Assembly (NCBI GenBank): GCA_021817605.1
Contig: JAKAUN010000015.1
Location: 62,001 to 126,000 of the forward strand
Reading direction: 5' to 3'
Origin: Thermoplasmata archaeon
Lineage (GTDB): Archaea > Thermoplasmatota > Thermoplasmata > Lutacidiplasmatales > UBA184
Length of the DNA stretch: 64,000 nt
Shown here: positions 19,945-28,711 of the stretch, one piece after another
How positions within the stretch are numbered: the first letter of the stretch is position 1
Layout: each line of letters opens with the position of its first letter
Program-made: the position numbers and the translations under genes
The notes under the pieces: model-generated
Databases searched by the model: none
What the model saw: the letters and a program-made list of their open reading frames with translations, nothing else
Told to the model about the DNA's origin: nothing

Positions 19945-21923
19945 GTGGTGCCAAGCCGCCGCCTTGCAGCCATCATGTTCACCGACCTCGAAGGGTTCAC
20001 GTCCGAAACGCACGAGGACGAGCAAGGCGCCCTTCGACGGATCGACGAACTCGGAGCCCTCGCCACGCCCATTGTATCGGCACACGGAGGCCGGAAGATC
20101 AAGGCCATGGGGGACGGGCTCCTCCTCGAGTTTCCCAATGCCAGGGATGCCCTCGAGTGTGCTGTTGCGCTCCAGCAGTCCCTCCACGAACGCAATGCGC
20201 GGGAGGGCCCCCACAAGCTTCGCATGCGCGCCGGGATCCACCTCGGCGACGTCGAAGATCGAGAGGGCGACATCCTCGGAGATGCCGTGAACATCGCGTC
20301 GCGGATCGAACCCATCGCCGAGGCCGGAGGGGTCTGCCTTTCCTCCCAGGTCTATGACCAGGTGCGTACCACGGTCCCCTACCAGCTCGAGAGTCTGGGA
20401 CCGAGGCGTCTCAAGGGCCTCCGCGAGAGCGTCGAGGTCTACCGAGTGGTGCTGCCGTGGGCGACCCCGGAGCCGTTTCCGAGATCTCCGGCGCCTCCTC
20501 GGCTCGCCGTCCTCCCCCTCACGAACATCAGCCCGGACCCCAAGGACGAGTACCTCGCCGACGGGCTCACGGAGGAGCTCATCACGACCCTTTCGCAGAT
20601 CAAAGGTCTCAGGGTGATCTCGCGGACCTCGATGGGACAGTACAAGGGGACCACGAAGCCGGTGGCCCAGATCGGCGCGGAGCTCAGCGCCGCGACCGTT
20701 CTCGAGGGGAGCGTGCGGAAGGTCGGAGACCGGCTTCGGATCGCCGTCCAGCTCATCGACACACGGACCGACGAGCACCGCTGGGCGCAAAGCTACGACC
20801 GGAAGCTCGAGAACGTGTTCGCCATCCAGGCGGAGGTCGCGGAGCGCACGGCCAACGCCCTGAAAGTGGAGCTCCTAGGCTCCGAAAGGAAGGCTCTCCA
20901 GGAACGGCCCACCGAGAGCCTGGATGCCTACGAGGCGTATCTTCGGGGAATCCAGGCCAGCCTCTCGAGTTTGCCGTCCGGTTTGAGGCGCCGGTCGATG
21001 CCCGGGCATCGGCCTACTTCGAGGACGCCATCCGCCGGGATCCGCGGTTTTCGGCAGCCATGGCGCGCTACGCGGACCACCTCATCCACGTGATAGGGGA
21101 GACGCGGACGCCCGCCGAGGTGGTCCCTAAGGCCAGGGCACTGCTCGCCGAGGCCGTCGCGCTCAACCCCGGTTCCTCGGAGGCGCATACCGCCCTCGGC
21201 ACGCTCTACATGCAGGTGGACCGCGATGGGGGACGCGCGGAGGCCGAATATCGGCAGGCGATCGAACTCAACCCGAGCGACTCGAAACCCCGCCTCGAGT
21301 ACGCATGGTTGCTACGGGTCCTTCAGCGATTCCAGGAGTCCCGAGAGCCGGCGAGCGCGGCGTGGGAGCAGGACCCGCTCAGCTACCTGGCGAGGATCTC
21401 GATTGCCCACAATTTCGGCGTAGGAGGAGACCTTGCTTCGGCGCTGCCCGCGGTGGAGAAGTTGGTCGAGGACTACCCAGATAACCCCGTGCCCCGTACG
21501 CTGTTGGCGCAGAACTATTGCTGGTCCGGCCGCCTCGAGGAGGCGCGCAAGGCTCTGGGACCGGTGGCCGGGTACAACGACCTGCTTTCTAGAGCCACCC
21601 GGGCCGTCGTTCGGGCCCTGCTAGGCGACCCCAGCGAGGCCCGTAGCTACTTGTCCGATTGGGAGACAGGTCGGGTGACCCTGCAGTACAGCGCCGCGAG
21701 GGCAGCCCTCCTCTATGCAGCGATGGGGGAGAAGGATCGCGCCCCCGACCTTCTGAAGCAGGACGATCGCGAGGGCCCGGGGCTGTTCTGGAGCGTTTAC
21801 CAGAGCCGCGTTTTCGACGAGGTGCGTAGCGACGCCCGCTTCGTGGCCCTGCTGCGCGCTCAGAAGCTTCCAACCACCCTCGGCCGAGCCCTGTATCGGC
21901 GTCCGCCCGACGTAGCGAAGTGA
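19945..21923 (+). pseudogene. Class III nucleotidyl cyclase-TolB-like-TPR protein, frameshifted
   Basis: Residues 1-170 are a class III cyclase domain with the metal motif FTDLEGFT and the second aspartate in AMGDGLLLEF, plus DAVNIASRIEP. It probably makes cAMP or another cyclic nucleotide. Next is a TolB-N-like domain (LAVLPLTNISPDPKDEYLADG). TPR repeats (YFEDAIRRDPRFSAAMARYA, then further helical pairs) follow in another frame. The first frame runs into unrelated sequence near 21006. Restoring one G in the cccggg run at 21001-21006 joins the frames as ...SMPG-ASAYFEDAI. This architecture is common in soil bacteria, so transfer is likely. It may be intact if the missing base is a sequence error. 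Confidence 0.85.
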
Positions 21924-22079
21924 CCGTCCCTCTGTCGCCGACCGCTCGCCCCCGCTCCCTACCCCCGTGCTCGCCTCGTCCACCGACCGCATCGCGTCGG
22001 GCCGCAGGCATTGCCTACGACGAGAGTTCCGTAGCGGGCCGCGCGAGGAAAGGTTGGGTCTGGCAACTCGCCGTAATCC

Positions 22080-22182
22080 TAGCGGGGCATGGATTTGAAC
22101 CATGGATCTACGGGTTATGAGCCCGTCGGGATTTCAGGACGGACGGCGACGCCGACCGCTTTCCTGACTACCCTACCCCGCT
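22080..22182 (-). tRNA. Initiator tRNA-Met (CAT) with an insertion in the D-loop
   Basis: Cloverleaf read from the minus strand: acceptor AGCGGGG/CCCCGCT with A1-U72, anticodon arm ACGGG-CTCATAA-CCCGT, and T arm CATGG-TTCAAAT-CCATG. The A1-U72 pair and the three G-C pairs in the anticodon stem are the archaeal initiator signature. Removing 28 bases from the D-loop gives a normal 75-base tRNA with D-stem GGG/CCC and the conserved AGTCAGGAAAT loop. No CCA is encoded. A TATA box precedes it at the usual distance. Confidence 0.92.
22135..22162 (-). other. Putative 28-base tRNA intron in the D-loop
   Basis: The extra bases start and end beside AAA, so the exact borders can slide by three. They form a hairpin: CGG-T-CGGC with GCCG-T-CCG around a three-base loop. 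This is flanked by a second pairing TCAGGA/TCCTGA with an unpaired AAG, similar to a relaxed bulge-helix-bulge. Archaeal tRNA introns are mostly at position 37/38; D-loop introns are non-canonical. Confidence 0.7.
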
Positions 22183-22206
22183 GCGCCGGCGGCCATGCAG
22201 GGCTGT

Positions 22207-22215
22207 GTATATGAG
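22207..22215 (-). promoter_or_regulatory. TATA box of the initiator tRNA gene
   Basis: The minus strand reads CTCATATAC, centred about 28 bases before the tRNA 5' end. Confidence 0.6.
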
Positions 22216-22380
22216 AGCTAAGCCCGCCGGGTCGGCCGCGGACCGGAGGCGAGCGGGCCGGGCCGCTGCGCCCCGCCGAACGATCCGCCTATCGGACCGC
22301 CGCAGGGTTGGGTCTCCCCGGAGGGGTTACCCGGGCGCCCGCAAATCTTTTTCCCGAGCGGTCCGCTCTCACGGGAGCGA

Positions 22381-23655
22381 ATGGGCGCAGCTTCCGACCC
22401 GTCCGGGGTGGGCCGGAGCTCCGCCGCCACGCCACGGTTCGCCGCTCTCAAGCGCTGGCTGCCCCCGGCGCGCCTGGTCTGGATCTTCCTCCTGGTCCTG
22501 GGAGGCTACAGCCTCCTCTACCTGAACGGCCTCGGGCTCACCCCGCTCGTCGTGCTACCGCTGATCGCGGTGGTGGTGGACCTCGCGTTCCAACGGGTGC
22601 GCTTCGAGCGCCTTCGGCTCCCCGACGCCGCGATCGCGACGGGTCTGTTCGTCGCGCTCGTCCTCCCCCCGATCGCCCCGCTCCTCTACACCGGCATCGC
22701 GGTTTTCGTCGCGGTCGCCACCCGGCACATCCTCCGCTACAGCGGCCGCCCCTGGTTCAACCCCGCGGCCGGCGGGATCCTCCTCGCGGCGTTCATGTTC
22801 GGCCTCGCCCCCGCGTGGTGGGCGGGGGTCGGGCCTCTCGGCGAGTACCTCGTTGTCGCCCTCGGGATCGCGCTCATCGTCCGATCTCCGGCCCAGTGGC
22901 GCACCCCGGTGACGTTCCTCGTGGCCTACGCCTTCCTCGCGACCCTCCAGCACGTCATCCTCGGAGCCACCACGGACCCCCGCATCCTCTTCCTTCAGGC
23001 GACCGACCCGACGACGGTCTTCTTCGCCCTCTTCATGGTAGCCGAGCCGAGGACCTCCCCCTCCTCGCCCGCCGCGCAACCCCTGGTCGCGGGGGCGATC
23101 GGGACCCTGACGGCCTTCGCGCCTCTCTTCGCACCCGCGGTGGGCCCGCTCCTCGCCCTCCTGGCCGGCAACCTGCTCACCCTGGGGCTCCGTCGGGCCG
23201 AGAGGGCACGGGTCCCCGCGCTGGCCTCCCCGAGCCGGCCTCGCCGCAAGATCGGGCCGGCGAGGAGCCCCGCCGGGCTTCGCTGGACGATCTCCCGCCG
23301 CGCCGCAGCCGCCCTTTTGGTCGGGACCGTGCTCCTCGGAGCGGTCTCCGCGGTCCCGGTGCACCGTGCCCAGGTCATCCTGGTCGGTAGCGTCCCGACC
23401 GGCGGGCTCGGAGGGGCCGGCGGCGGCTCCGCCGGCTGCACCACGAACAACACCTCGATCCCTGCCTCGACCCTGCAGCAGCTCCACAAGCTGCTCGGCC
23501 CGTCGGTGATCCTTGCCTACAACGGGGGACAGGGGTCGGTGGTCTTCTACGATCCCGTCAACCACGTCACGGTCACGGAGACCGACCTCTACGAGGACTT
23601 CGGCTTCGCCGAGTTCAACGGCGACGATTACGCCGTGAGCGGCTGCGCGGGCTGA
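22381..23655 (+). CDS. RnfD/NqrB-like membrane protein with extracytoplasmic C-terminal domain
   Basis: Polytopic protein of 424 residues related to the RnfD/NqrB/NqrE superfamily of flavin-linked membrane electron carriers. About nine hydrophobic helices span residues 25-280. Family marks are RPWFNPAAGG in the middle and FALFMVAEPRTSP later, the counterpart of the FMATDP motif. HVILGATTDP near residue 180 resembles, but does not fully match, the covalent-FMN S(T)GAT site. A last helix (about 310-330) leads to some 90 residues outside the membrane with two cysteines. No other rnf or nqr genes are present. The next gene is a cupredoxin, which suggests a joint role in extracytoplasmic electron transfer. 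Confidence 0.75.
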   Translation: MGAASDPSGVGRSSAATPRFAALKRWLPPARLVWIFLLVLGGYSLLYLNGLGLTPLVVLPLIAVVVDLAFQRVRFERLRLPDAAIATGLFVALVLPPIAPLLYTGIAVFVAVATRHILRYSGRPWFNPAAGGILLAAFMFGLAPAWWAGVGPLGEYLVVALGIALIVRSPAQWRTPVTFLVAYAFLATLQHVILGATTDPRILFLQATDPTTVFFALFMVAEPRTSPSSPAAQPLVAGAIGTLTAFAPLFAPAVGPLLALLAGNLLTLGLRRAERARVPALASPSRPRRKIGPARSPAGLRWTISRRAAAALLVGTVLLGAVSAVPVHRAQVILVGSVPTGGLGGAGGGSAGCTTNNTSIPASTLQQLHKLLGPSVILAYNGGQGSVVFYDPVNHVTVTETDLYEDFGFAEFNGDDYAVSGCAG

Positions 23656-23885
23656 TCCGGCGGAGGACGGCCGCGGCGACCGCCGTCGCCGACCGTGGGG
23701 CCGGTCCTCCCGCCACGCCCAACCGTCGTTGACCCCCGACCCATGGAACCGGCCGGTCCTGCACGGACGAGGGAACGATGTACGCGGCGGCGGCAGGCCC
23801 CCGCCACGGCCCGCGGTCGCCCAGCGGTAGCCCGGGAGCTTGGCCGCCCGGCCGCCTTCGCCGAGGGCCACGACGCCTCGGGGGC

Positions 23886-24502
23886 ATGCGCTCCGCGAAG
23901 ACCTCACGAGCGACGAGGGGGGCGGTCGCCGCGGGGTCCATCGCCCTAGCCGTGGTCGTGATCGCCGCCTTGCTGTTCCTCGCCGCGGGGCCGCAGAGGG
24001 TCGAGGACCTCAGCTACGGGCCGCTGCGCGCGCTCTCTGCTAGCCAACTTTCCGACCTCGAGAATGCCTCCGCGACCTCCCTGAGCGCTATGCCTCCAAC
24101 GAGACGGTCTGGGCTCAGGGCAGCAGCTCCGCCACCGTGGTCGTGCTGCTGAGCCCTCCCGGCCACGACGATCGGTTCGTCGTGGACGGGCTGGTGAATC
24201 CCGCGCTGCACGTCCGCGAGGACCTAAGGCTCACCGTCAGCGTCGTGAACGAGGATCCGACCGACACCCACAGTTGGGCGATCTCGAACGCCGGGCCCCC
24301 GTACAACGCGCTCCCGATGATGGGGTCGGGCCGCGGGCTCCCTCTCTGGGGATCGACGATGCTCGGCGAAGCGTCGGGGAACCAGTTCTGGTCGCAGAAC
24401 CTGTCCTTCACGCTGCCGGTCGGCGGCACGTCCTGGTACTTCTGCCTGCACTACGGCTACGCAGCGGATGGGATGTACGGCTCGGTCGTGGTCTCGAGCT
24501 GA
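23886..24502 (+). pseudogene. Membrane-anchored sulfocyanin-like blue copper protein, frameshifted
   Basis: Residues 1-40 are basic and then hydrophobic (a signal anchor ending LLFLAAGP). The cupredoxin domain follows with DTHSWAISNAG carrying one His ligand and WYFCLHYGYAADGMYG carrying Cys and Met. The N-terminal frame is broken at about 24083: one extra G in CTGAG would join ...SATSL to ERYASNETVWAQG. Sulfocyanins normally have His at Cys+5. Here Cys+5 is Tyr and a His sits at Cys+2, so the copper site is atypical. The gene follows the RnfD-like gene on the same strand. It is possibly intact if the indel is a sequencing error. Confidence 0.75.
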
Positions 24503-24583
24503 GCGTCTTTCGGCCCGGTCGGGGGCCGCCGCGATCGACGCCAGGAATCTCGACAGGAGCGATCTCTCGGCCGACGCGGGCAG

Positions 24584-25348
24584 CTAGGGAGCGGGCGGCC
24601 CGCGAGATGTCGGCGAGCAGCCCACCGCCCTACGGTGGGCGGCATTCGCCTCCTCGAGCGAGCGGAGGGTGTAGCGACGAAGGCGCTCGAGCTCGTCCCC
24701 GGCCAGGCGAAGGGCCGCCCAATCCCAGTGAATGGCGACCGTGTCGCCGACCGCGAGCCCCGGGAGCAGCTTTGGGTCGTAGCCGACCACACGGGTCGCT
24801 TCGCCCGCGAGGAGGAGAGCCTCCGAGGCTGCGGCCAGCCGGGGACCCCGGACCACGAGCTCGTCCGCGCCGATCCTCTCCACGACCCCCCACGACGGGC
24901 GGCAGGACTCCATCGTGGCGAGGGTCGTGGCGACATGGCCGGTGACCGCGCCGACCCCGACGAAGGCCACGTGGAACACGTGGTGGGGGAGCGGGTGCGG
25001 CGGCAGGGACCGGGAGAGCTCCCGGGCGACGAAGCCGGGGAGCCCCCGACGGACGAGGGCCGCGAGGATCCCGTCAAACTCCTCCTGCCCGAACCCGTCC
25101 AGAAGAGGGTTGCCGACCCAATAGGCCTCGACGACCTCGTGGTCGAAGGGGGAGAGCCCGTGCCGACGGGCGATCGCCTCCAGGTACGGGAAGAGCGCCT
25201 CGAAGCGGCCGAGCGCGGCAGCAGCAGCGTCCAGCTCCTCCCCGTCGACGACCGCGCGGTAGAGGAGGGGCTCCGCGTCCGACGGGCCGCAGTACTTGAG
25301 CCGGTTCGTCGCGAGGCTGAAGCGCGCCCCGAGCCTAACCCCCTCCAT
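24584..25348 (-). CDS. DUF6390-like protein linked to hydrogenase genes
   Basis: Soluble protein of 254 residues with no catalytic motif I can name. Characteristic stretches are [10 protein letters not shown] near the N-terminus, [18 protein letters not shown] in the middle and [18 protein letters not shown] recall this type (DUF6390) near [NiFe]-hydrogenase and hyp genes in other genomes, and here it ends the hypC unit. The ATG at 25348 sits one base past the transporter stop (TGA-G-ATG), so the two are translationally coupled. Earlier in-frame codons give only Arg-rich antisense-like sequence. A role in hydrogenase maturation is an inference. Confidence 0.65.
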   Translation of the reverse strand: MEGVRLGARFSLATNRLKYCGPSDAEPLLYRAVVDGEELDAAAAALGRFEALFPYLEAIARRHGLSPFDHEVVEAYWVGNPLLDGFGQEEFDGILAALVRRGLPGFVARELSRSLPPHPLPHHVFHVAFVGVGAVTGHVATTLATMESCRPSWGVVERIGADELVVRGPRLAAASEALLLAGEATRVVGYDPKLLPGLAVGDTVAIHWDWAALRLAGDELERLRRYTLRSLEEANAAHRRAVGCSPTSRGPPAP

Positions 25349-25349
25349 C

Positions 25350-26306
25350 TCAGTCGGGGCTGCCCCGCAGCCCCTTCGCGCGCCGGAGCCAGGCCCAGGA
25401 GGCCCTAAGACGCGAGAGCCCGACCACGAGCCCCACGCCCGCGAGGACCGCGACCGCGCCGGCCGCCTCCTCCGTCGAGAACGTCGCAGCGCCCACGGCG
25501 ACAAAGAGCAGCCAGGTCACCGGGTAGCCGAGCACGAGGACCGAGGTGGCGACGCCGAGCTCGACCCGGGCAAGGCCCGCGTACCACGTCGCCACGAAGG
25601 CGGCGAGGAGCGCGGCGGAGATCCCGACCCACTCCCACTGCCCGTAGGAGAACCGGCCGACCAACCCCCATTGCGCCGTTACGCCGAGGTAGGCCGCGAG
25701 GAACAGCCCACCGAATCCCATCCGGCCGAGCGCGACCGTCGAAGGGGCCAGGCGGGAGAGGGTGGCCTTGGAGAGCGTGTACTCCGCCGCCCAGAGCACG
25801 GTGGCGGCGAGGACGTAGACGGTCCCGTCCGTCAGCACCGCGGAGTTGAGCGAGAGCAGCAGGTAGCTGCCGGCCAGGAGCACGACGGCTCCGGCGACGT
25901 AGCGGGCGTTGGGGCGCTCGCGCAGGAAGACCCACGCGAAGACCGCGGCGAGCAGGAACAAGGTCCGATAGAAGAACGAGGCCGTCGTCCCCCCGTGCTG
26001 GGCCGCGGCGAGCTGGAGGCCGTGGAAGAACAGGAGGAACGGGATCGCTCCCCCGAGGAGGCCGATGAGCCCGAGACGGAGAAGATCGGTGCGGCCGATG
26101 GGCGAGCGACGCAGGCGTCTCCCTGCGGTAAGAGCGAACATCGGCAGGATCATCGCCGCCACGACCAGGTTGCGCACCGTGACGAAGGCATCCGAGCTCG
26201 TTCCCTTCACGGCGTAGATGTTCACGAAGGTCGAGAGCCCGCTCACCAACGCGGTCACGAGGACGAGCAACAGACCGGTGCCGACGGCCTGGCGGTCCGT
26301 GGTCAT
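25350..26306 (-). CDS. EamA/DMT-superfamily transporter
   Basis: Ten predicted membrane helices in two homologous EamA halves over 318 residues. The first half includes [14 protein letters not shown] and [20 protein letters not shown], the second [22 protein letters not shown] proteins export or import small metabolites, and the substrate cannot be told from sequence. Its ATG overlaps the hypC stop by four bases (ATGA) and its own stop is coupled to the DUF6390-like gene. It may therefore serve hydrogenase assembly or related physiology. Confidence 0.85.
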   Translation of the reverse strand: MTTDRQAVGTGLLLVLVTALVSGLSTFVNIYAVKGTSSDAFVTVRNLVVAAMILPMFALTAGRRLRRSPIGRTDLLRLGLIGLLGGAIPFLLFFHGLQLAAAQHGGTTASFFYRTLFLLAAVFAWVFLRERPNARYVAGAVVLLAGSYLLLSLNSAVLTDGTVYVLAATVLWAAEYTLSKATLSRLAPSTVALGRMGFGGLFLAAYLGVTAQWGLVGRFSYGQWEWVGISAALLAAFVATWYAGLARVELGVATSVLVLGYPVTWLLFVAVGAATFSTEEAAGAVAVLAGVGLVVGLSRLRASWAWLRRAKGLRGSPD

Positions 26307-26554
26307 GGCGGGACGGACAGCGAGGCCACGGGAGGGGCCGACGCCCATGCCTCCGCGACCTCCCGAGCCTGCTCTTCGGTGAGGAGTCGGATGCCGAAAC
26401 CGGCCTGCACCAGGATGTGGTCTCCGACCTGGGCCTCCGGCAGGTAGAGAAGGCTCGCCGTCCGAAGCTGCCCGGGGTAGTCGACCTCGGCGACGCGATG
26501 CCCGTCCGCGTCCTCGGCGATCCGGACGATGCGGCCGGGGATCGCGAGGCACAT
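26303..26554 (-). CDS. hypC: Hydrogenase maturation chaperone HypC
   Basis: Small chaperone (83 residues) that carries the Fe(CN)2CO unit with HypD to the hydrogenase large subunit. It begins MCLAIPGRIVRI with the essential N-terminal Cys2, followed by the barrel segment AEVDYPGQLRTASLLYLPEAQVGDHILVQAGFG-like core. It has its own TATA-like box 29 bases upstream and overlaps the next gene by four bases. HypB, HypD, HypE and HypF are not in the window. Confidence 0.93.
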   Translation of the reverse strand: MCLAIPGRIVRIAEDADGHRVAEVDYPGQLRTASLLYLPEAQVGDHILVQAGFGIRLLTEEQAREVAEAWASAPPVASLSVPP

Positions 26555-26578
26555 GGTCGAGGTCAGCCGACGGAGCGG

Positions 26579-26587
26579 CAAATAGCT
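26579..26587 (-). promoter_or_regulatory. TATA-like box of hypC
   Basis: The minus strand reads GCTATTTGC in the 88-base gap between hypA and hypC, centred about 29 bases from the hypC ATG. It would allow the hypC unit to be transcribed separately from the hydrogenase operon. Confidence 0.45.
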
Positions 26588-26642
26588 GGCGATGGCCGCA
26601 CCTTGACGGGCGTGACGCGTCGGCGAAGACGCGCGCCTTGGT

Positions 26643-26918
26643 TCACGGCAGCTGCTCCTCGTCGGCAAGGTCGACCGAGACGAGCACCACCGTGCCGGCG
26701 TCCGGGTGGGCGAGGTCGGAGGAGACCTCGACCCGGAGCGTAGCGCCGGCGGCCGGGCCACCTTGGGTCAGGGCCGGCCAGGCCTCCCGAAGGCGCTCCT
26801 CGGTAAGGTGCGAGAGCGCCCCGATCCAGACGCGAACGACGACAAGCCGGCCGCTCTGACCGTCCGCGGCCCGCTCGAGGGCGCCTCTCAGCTGTGCGAA
26901 GAGCCTCTCCTCATGCAT
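26643..26918 (-). CDS. hypA: HypA-like nickel-insertion protein lacking the zinc ribbon
   Basis: The N-terminus [14 protein letters not shown] has the Met-His-Glu nickel-binding start of HypA, and RLVVVRVWIGALSHLTEERLREAW follows the family fold. At 91 residues it stops where normal HypA has its CxxC...CxxC zinc domain, and it contains no cysteine. It is either a reduced HypA form or a divergent subfamily. Its start overlaps the protease gene by eight bases, which places it at the end of the hydrogenase operon. Confidence 0.8.
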   Translation of the reverse strand: MHEERLFAQLRGALERAADGQSGRLVVVRVWIGALSHLTEERLREAWPALTQGGPAAGATLRVEVSSDLAHPDAGTVVLVSVDLADEEQLP

Positions 26919-27423
26919 CGGCGGTACCGGAGGACGTCGCGGCTCGAGGGGAAGGGGGCCCGGCTGCGCCGACCTCCCGGCCGACCCGCTCGAGGACGAT
27001 CGCGATGGCTTCCTGGACGGCGGCCGACCTGCCGCTCCCCTCGCCAAGCTGGCCGACCTCGACCCCGTAGACGACCAGCCGCTCGGAAAGACGGCCGAGG
27101 CTGCGCCCGAGGTCGAGGACCGAGGCGAGCGAGAGGCCGTGCGTCGAGACGGTGCGTGGGAGAGGGAAAGGCTGCCCCCCGGCGAGTTCCCAACGATGGA
27201 CGGTGCCGCTCGGCGCTCCGGAGCGCACCGCGTCGACGACGATGACGAGGGGGCGTCCCTCGAAAAGCTCGAGCAGGGCCGTGAGCTCGCCCGTCCAGAC
27301 CACGACCTCCGCGCCCGAGACGCTTTCGGCCAGCGCCCGCGCGACGTCGAGGCCCACGCCGTCGTCGCCGCGCTCGTCCCTCCCGACGCCGATCACGAGC
27401 GGGGGGCGCGTCGGGCTAGACAT
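26911..27423 (-). CDS. Hydrogenase maturation endopeptidase (HycI/HyaD family)
   Basis: Cleaves the C-terminal peptide of the large subunit after nickel insertion. It begins with the family motif [15 protein letters not shown] containing the nickel-binding acidic residue. [17 protein letters not shown] gives the second acid and VSTHGLSL the histidine. Length is 170 residues with a disordered C-terminal tail. It overlaps hydA by eight bases, and its target is the DPCISCATH tail of that protein. Confidence 0.92.
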   Translation of the reverse strand: MSSPTRPPLVIGVGRDERGDDGVGLDVARALAESVSGAEVVVWTGELTALLELFEGRPLVIVVDAVRSGAPSGTVHRWELAGGQPFPLPRTVSTHGLSLASVLDLGRSLGRLSERLVVYGVEVGQLGEGSGRSAAVQEAIAIVLERVGREVGAAGPPSPRAATSSGTADA

Positions 27424-28711
27424 GTTCCACCCGGAGGTCGAGGAAATGCGTGGCGCAGGAGATGCACGGGTCGTGGTTGCGCACCGCCCTCTCGCAGGCG
27501 TCCGACAGCGCGGGGTCGGGAAGGTCGAGGGAGCGCTCCACGAGATGCCGAAGATCCTCCTCGATCCGGGCTTGGTTCTGCGAGGTCGGGGGGACGATCC
27601 GAGCCTCTCGCACGAGGCCGTCCGGGGCGATCTCGTAGCGGTGGTAGAGGATCCCTCGGGGTGCCTCGGTGACGGCCGCCCCCGTGCCGCCAGCAAATCC
27701 CTCGGGCAGCTCGACGAACGGCCGGGCCGGAGGCGTGTAGCGGTGAACGAGCCGTAGCGCCTCCTCGCAGGCCGCGTAGACCTCCAGCGCCCGGACGACG
27801 ATGCTCCGGAACGGGTTGCGCACCACCTCCTCGAGGCCAACCCCTTCGGCGAGCTTCCGCGCACCGGCGGGAAGGAGGTCACGGTTGAGGGCGTAGCGGG
27901 CCATCGGTCCGACCAAGTAGCTCCCTCCGCCCTTCCGACGGGCGTGGAGGGCCGTGGAGTAGGGGACCTGGACCTCCTCGAACGCCTCCTCGAAGCGCTC
28001 CTGCGGCATCCTTAGGCCGCGGCTCGAGACGAGATCCCCCTCGTTCATCGGGTACTCCGAGCCGTGGCGCAGCGCGACGAATTCGTAGTCCTCCTCGGCC
28101 GCGGGGAACGGCAGGCCGACAGCGAACCGAACGGTCCTCTCCGCGGCGACGAGGGCCTGCTCGAGGACCGGGACGAGAGAGGAGAGCTCCTCGCGTGACG
28201 GCACGCGGTAGAACCCGCCGACACGCACGTTGACCGGATGGACCTCGCGGCCTCCGAGCAGCCGAAGGACGGTGTTGCCCGCCTTCTTGAGCGCGAGTCC
28301 CGTCTCGACCTCCTCGCGATGGTCACGGGCCATCCGGACCGCGTCCGGGTAGCCGAGGAAATCGGGGGCGTGCAGCAGGTAGATGTGCAGCGCGTGGCTC
28401 TCGATCCACTCCCCGCAGTAGAGCAGCCGCCGCAGCTCGCGGAGCGCACCGCCGACCGTGAGGCCGTGGGCCCGCTCGATGGCGTGGCAGGCGCTCATCT
28501 GGTAGGCGACCGGGCAAATGCCGCAGATGCGGGCGGTGATGTCGGGTGCCTCCTTCGCGTCGCGGCCGCGGAGCATCGCCTCGAAGAACCGTGGCGGCTC
28601 GAAGATTTGCAGCTCGACCTCCTCGACGGAGCGCTCCCGCAGACGTACCCGGAGCGACCCTTCCCCCTCGACCCGCGCGACGTAGTTCACCCGAACCGTT
28701 CTCTCGCTCAC
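27416..28711 (-). CDS. hydA: [NiFe]-hydrogenase large subunit, group 3b type
   Basis: Holds the NiFe active site of a cytoplasmic bidirectional NADP-linked hydrogenase (sulfhydrogenase). The L1 motif [17 protein letters not shown] is near residue 60 and the L2 motif DPCISCATH is at the C-terminus. All four cysteine ligands are present, and nine residues after the His form the peptide removed on maturation. Length is 431 residues. The GTG start overlaps the hydD stop (GTGA). The hydB-hydG-hydD-hydA order supports group 3b over F420-reducing or NAD-linked types. Confidence 0.95.
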   Translation of the reverse strand: MSERTVRVNYVARVEGEGSLRVRLRERSVEEVELQIFEPPRFFEAMLRGRDAKEAPDITARICGICPVAYQMSACHAIERAHGLTVGGALRELRRLLYCGEWIESHALHIYLLHAPDFLGYPDAVRMARDHREEVETGLALKKAGNTVLRLLGGREVHPVNVRVGGFYRVPSREELSSLVPVLEQALVAAERTVRFAVGLPFPAAEEDYEFVALRHGSEYPMNEGDLVSSRGLRMPQERFEEAFEEVQVPYSTALHARRKGGGSYLVGPMARYALNRDLLPAGARKLAEGVGLEEVVRNPFRSIVVRALEVYAACEEALRLVHRYTPPARPFVELPEGFAGGTGAAVTEAPRGILYHRYEIAPDGLVREARIVPPTSQNQARIEEDLRHLVERSLDLPDPALSDACERAVRNHDPCISCATHFLDLRVEHV

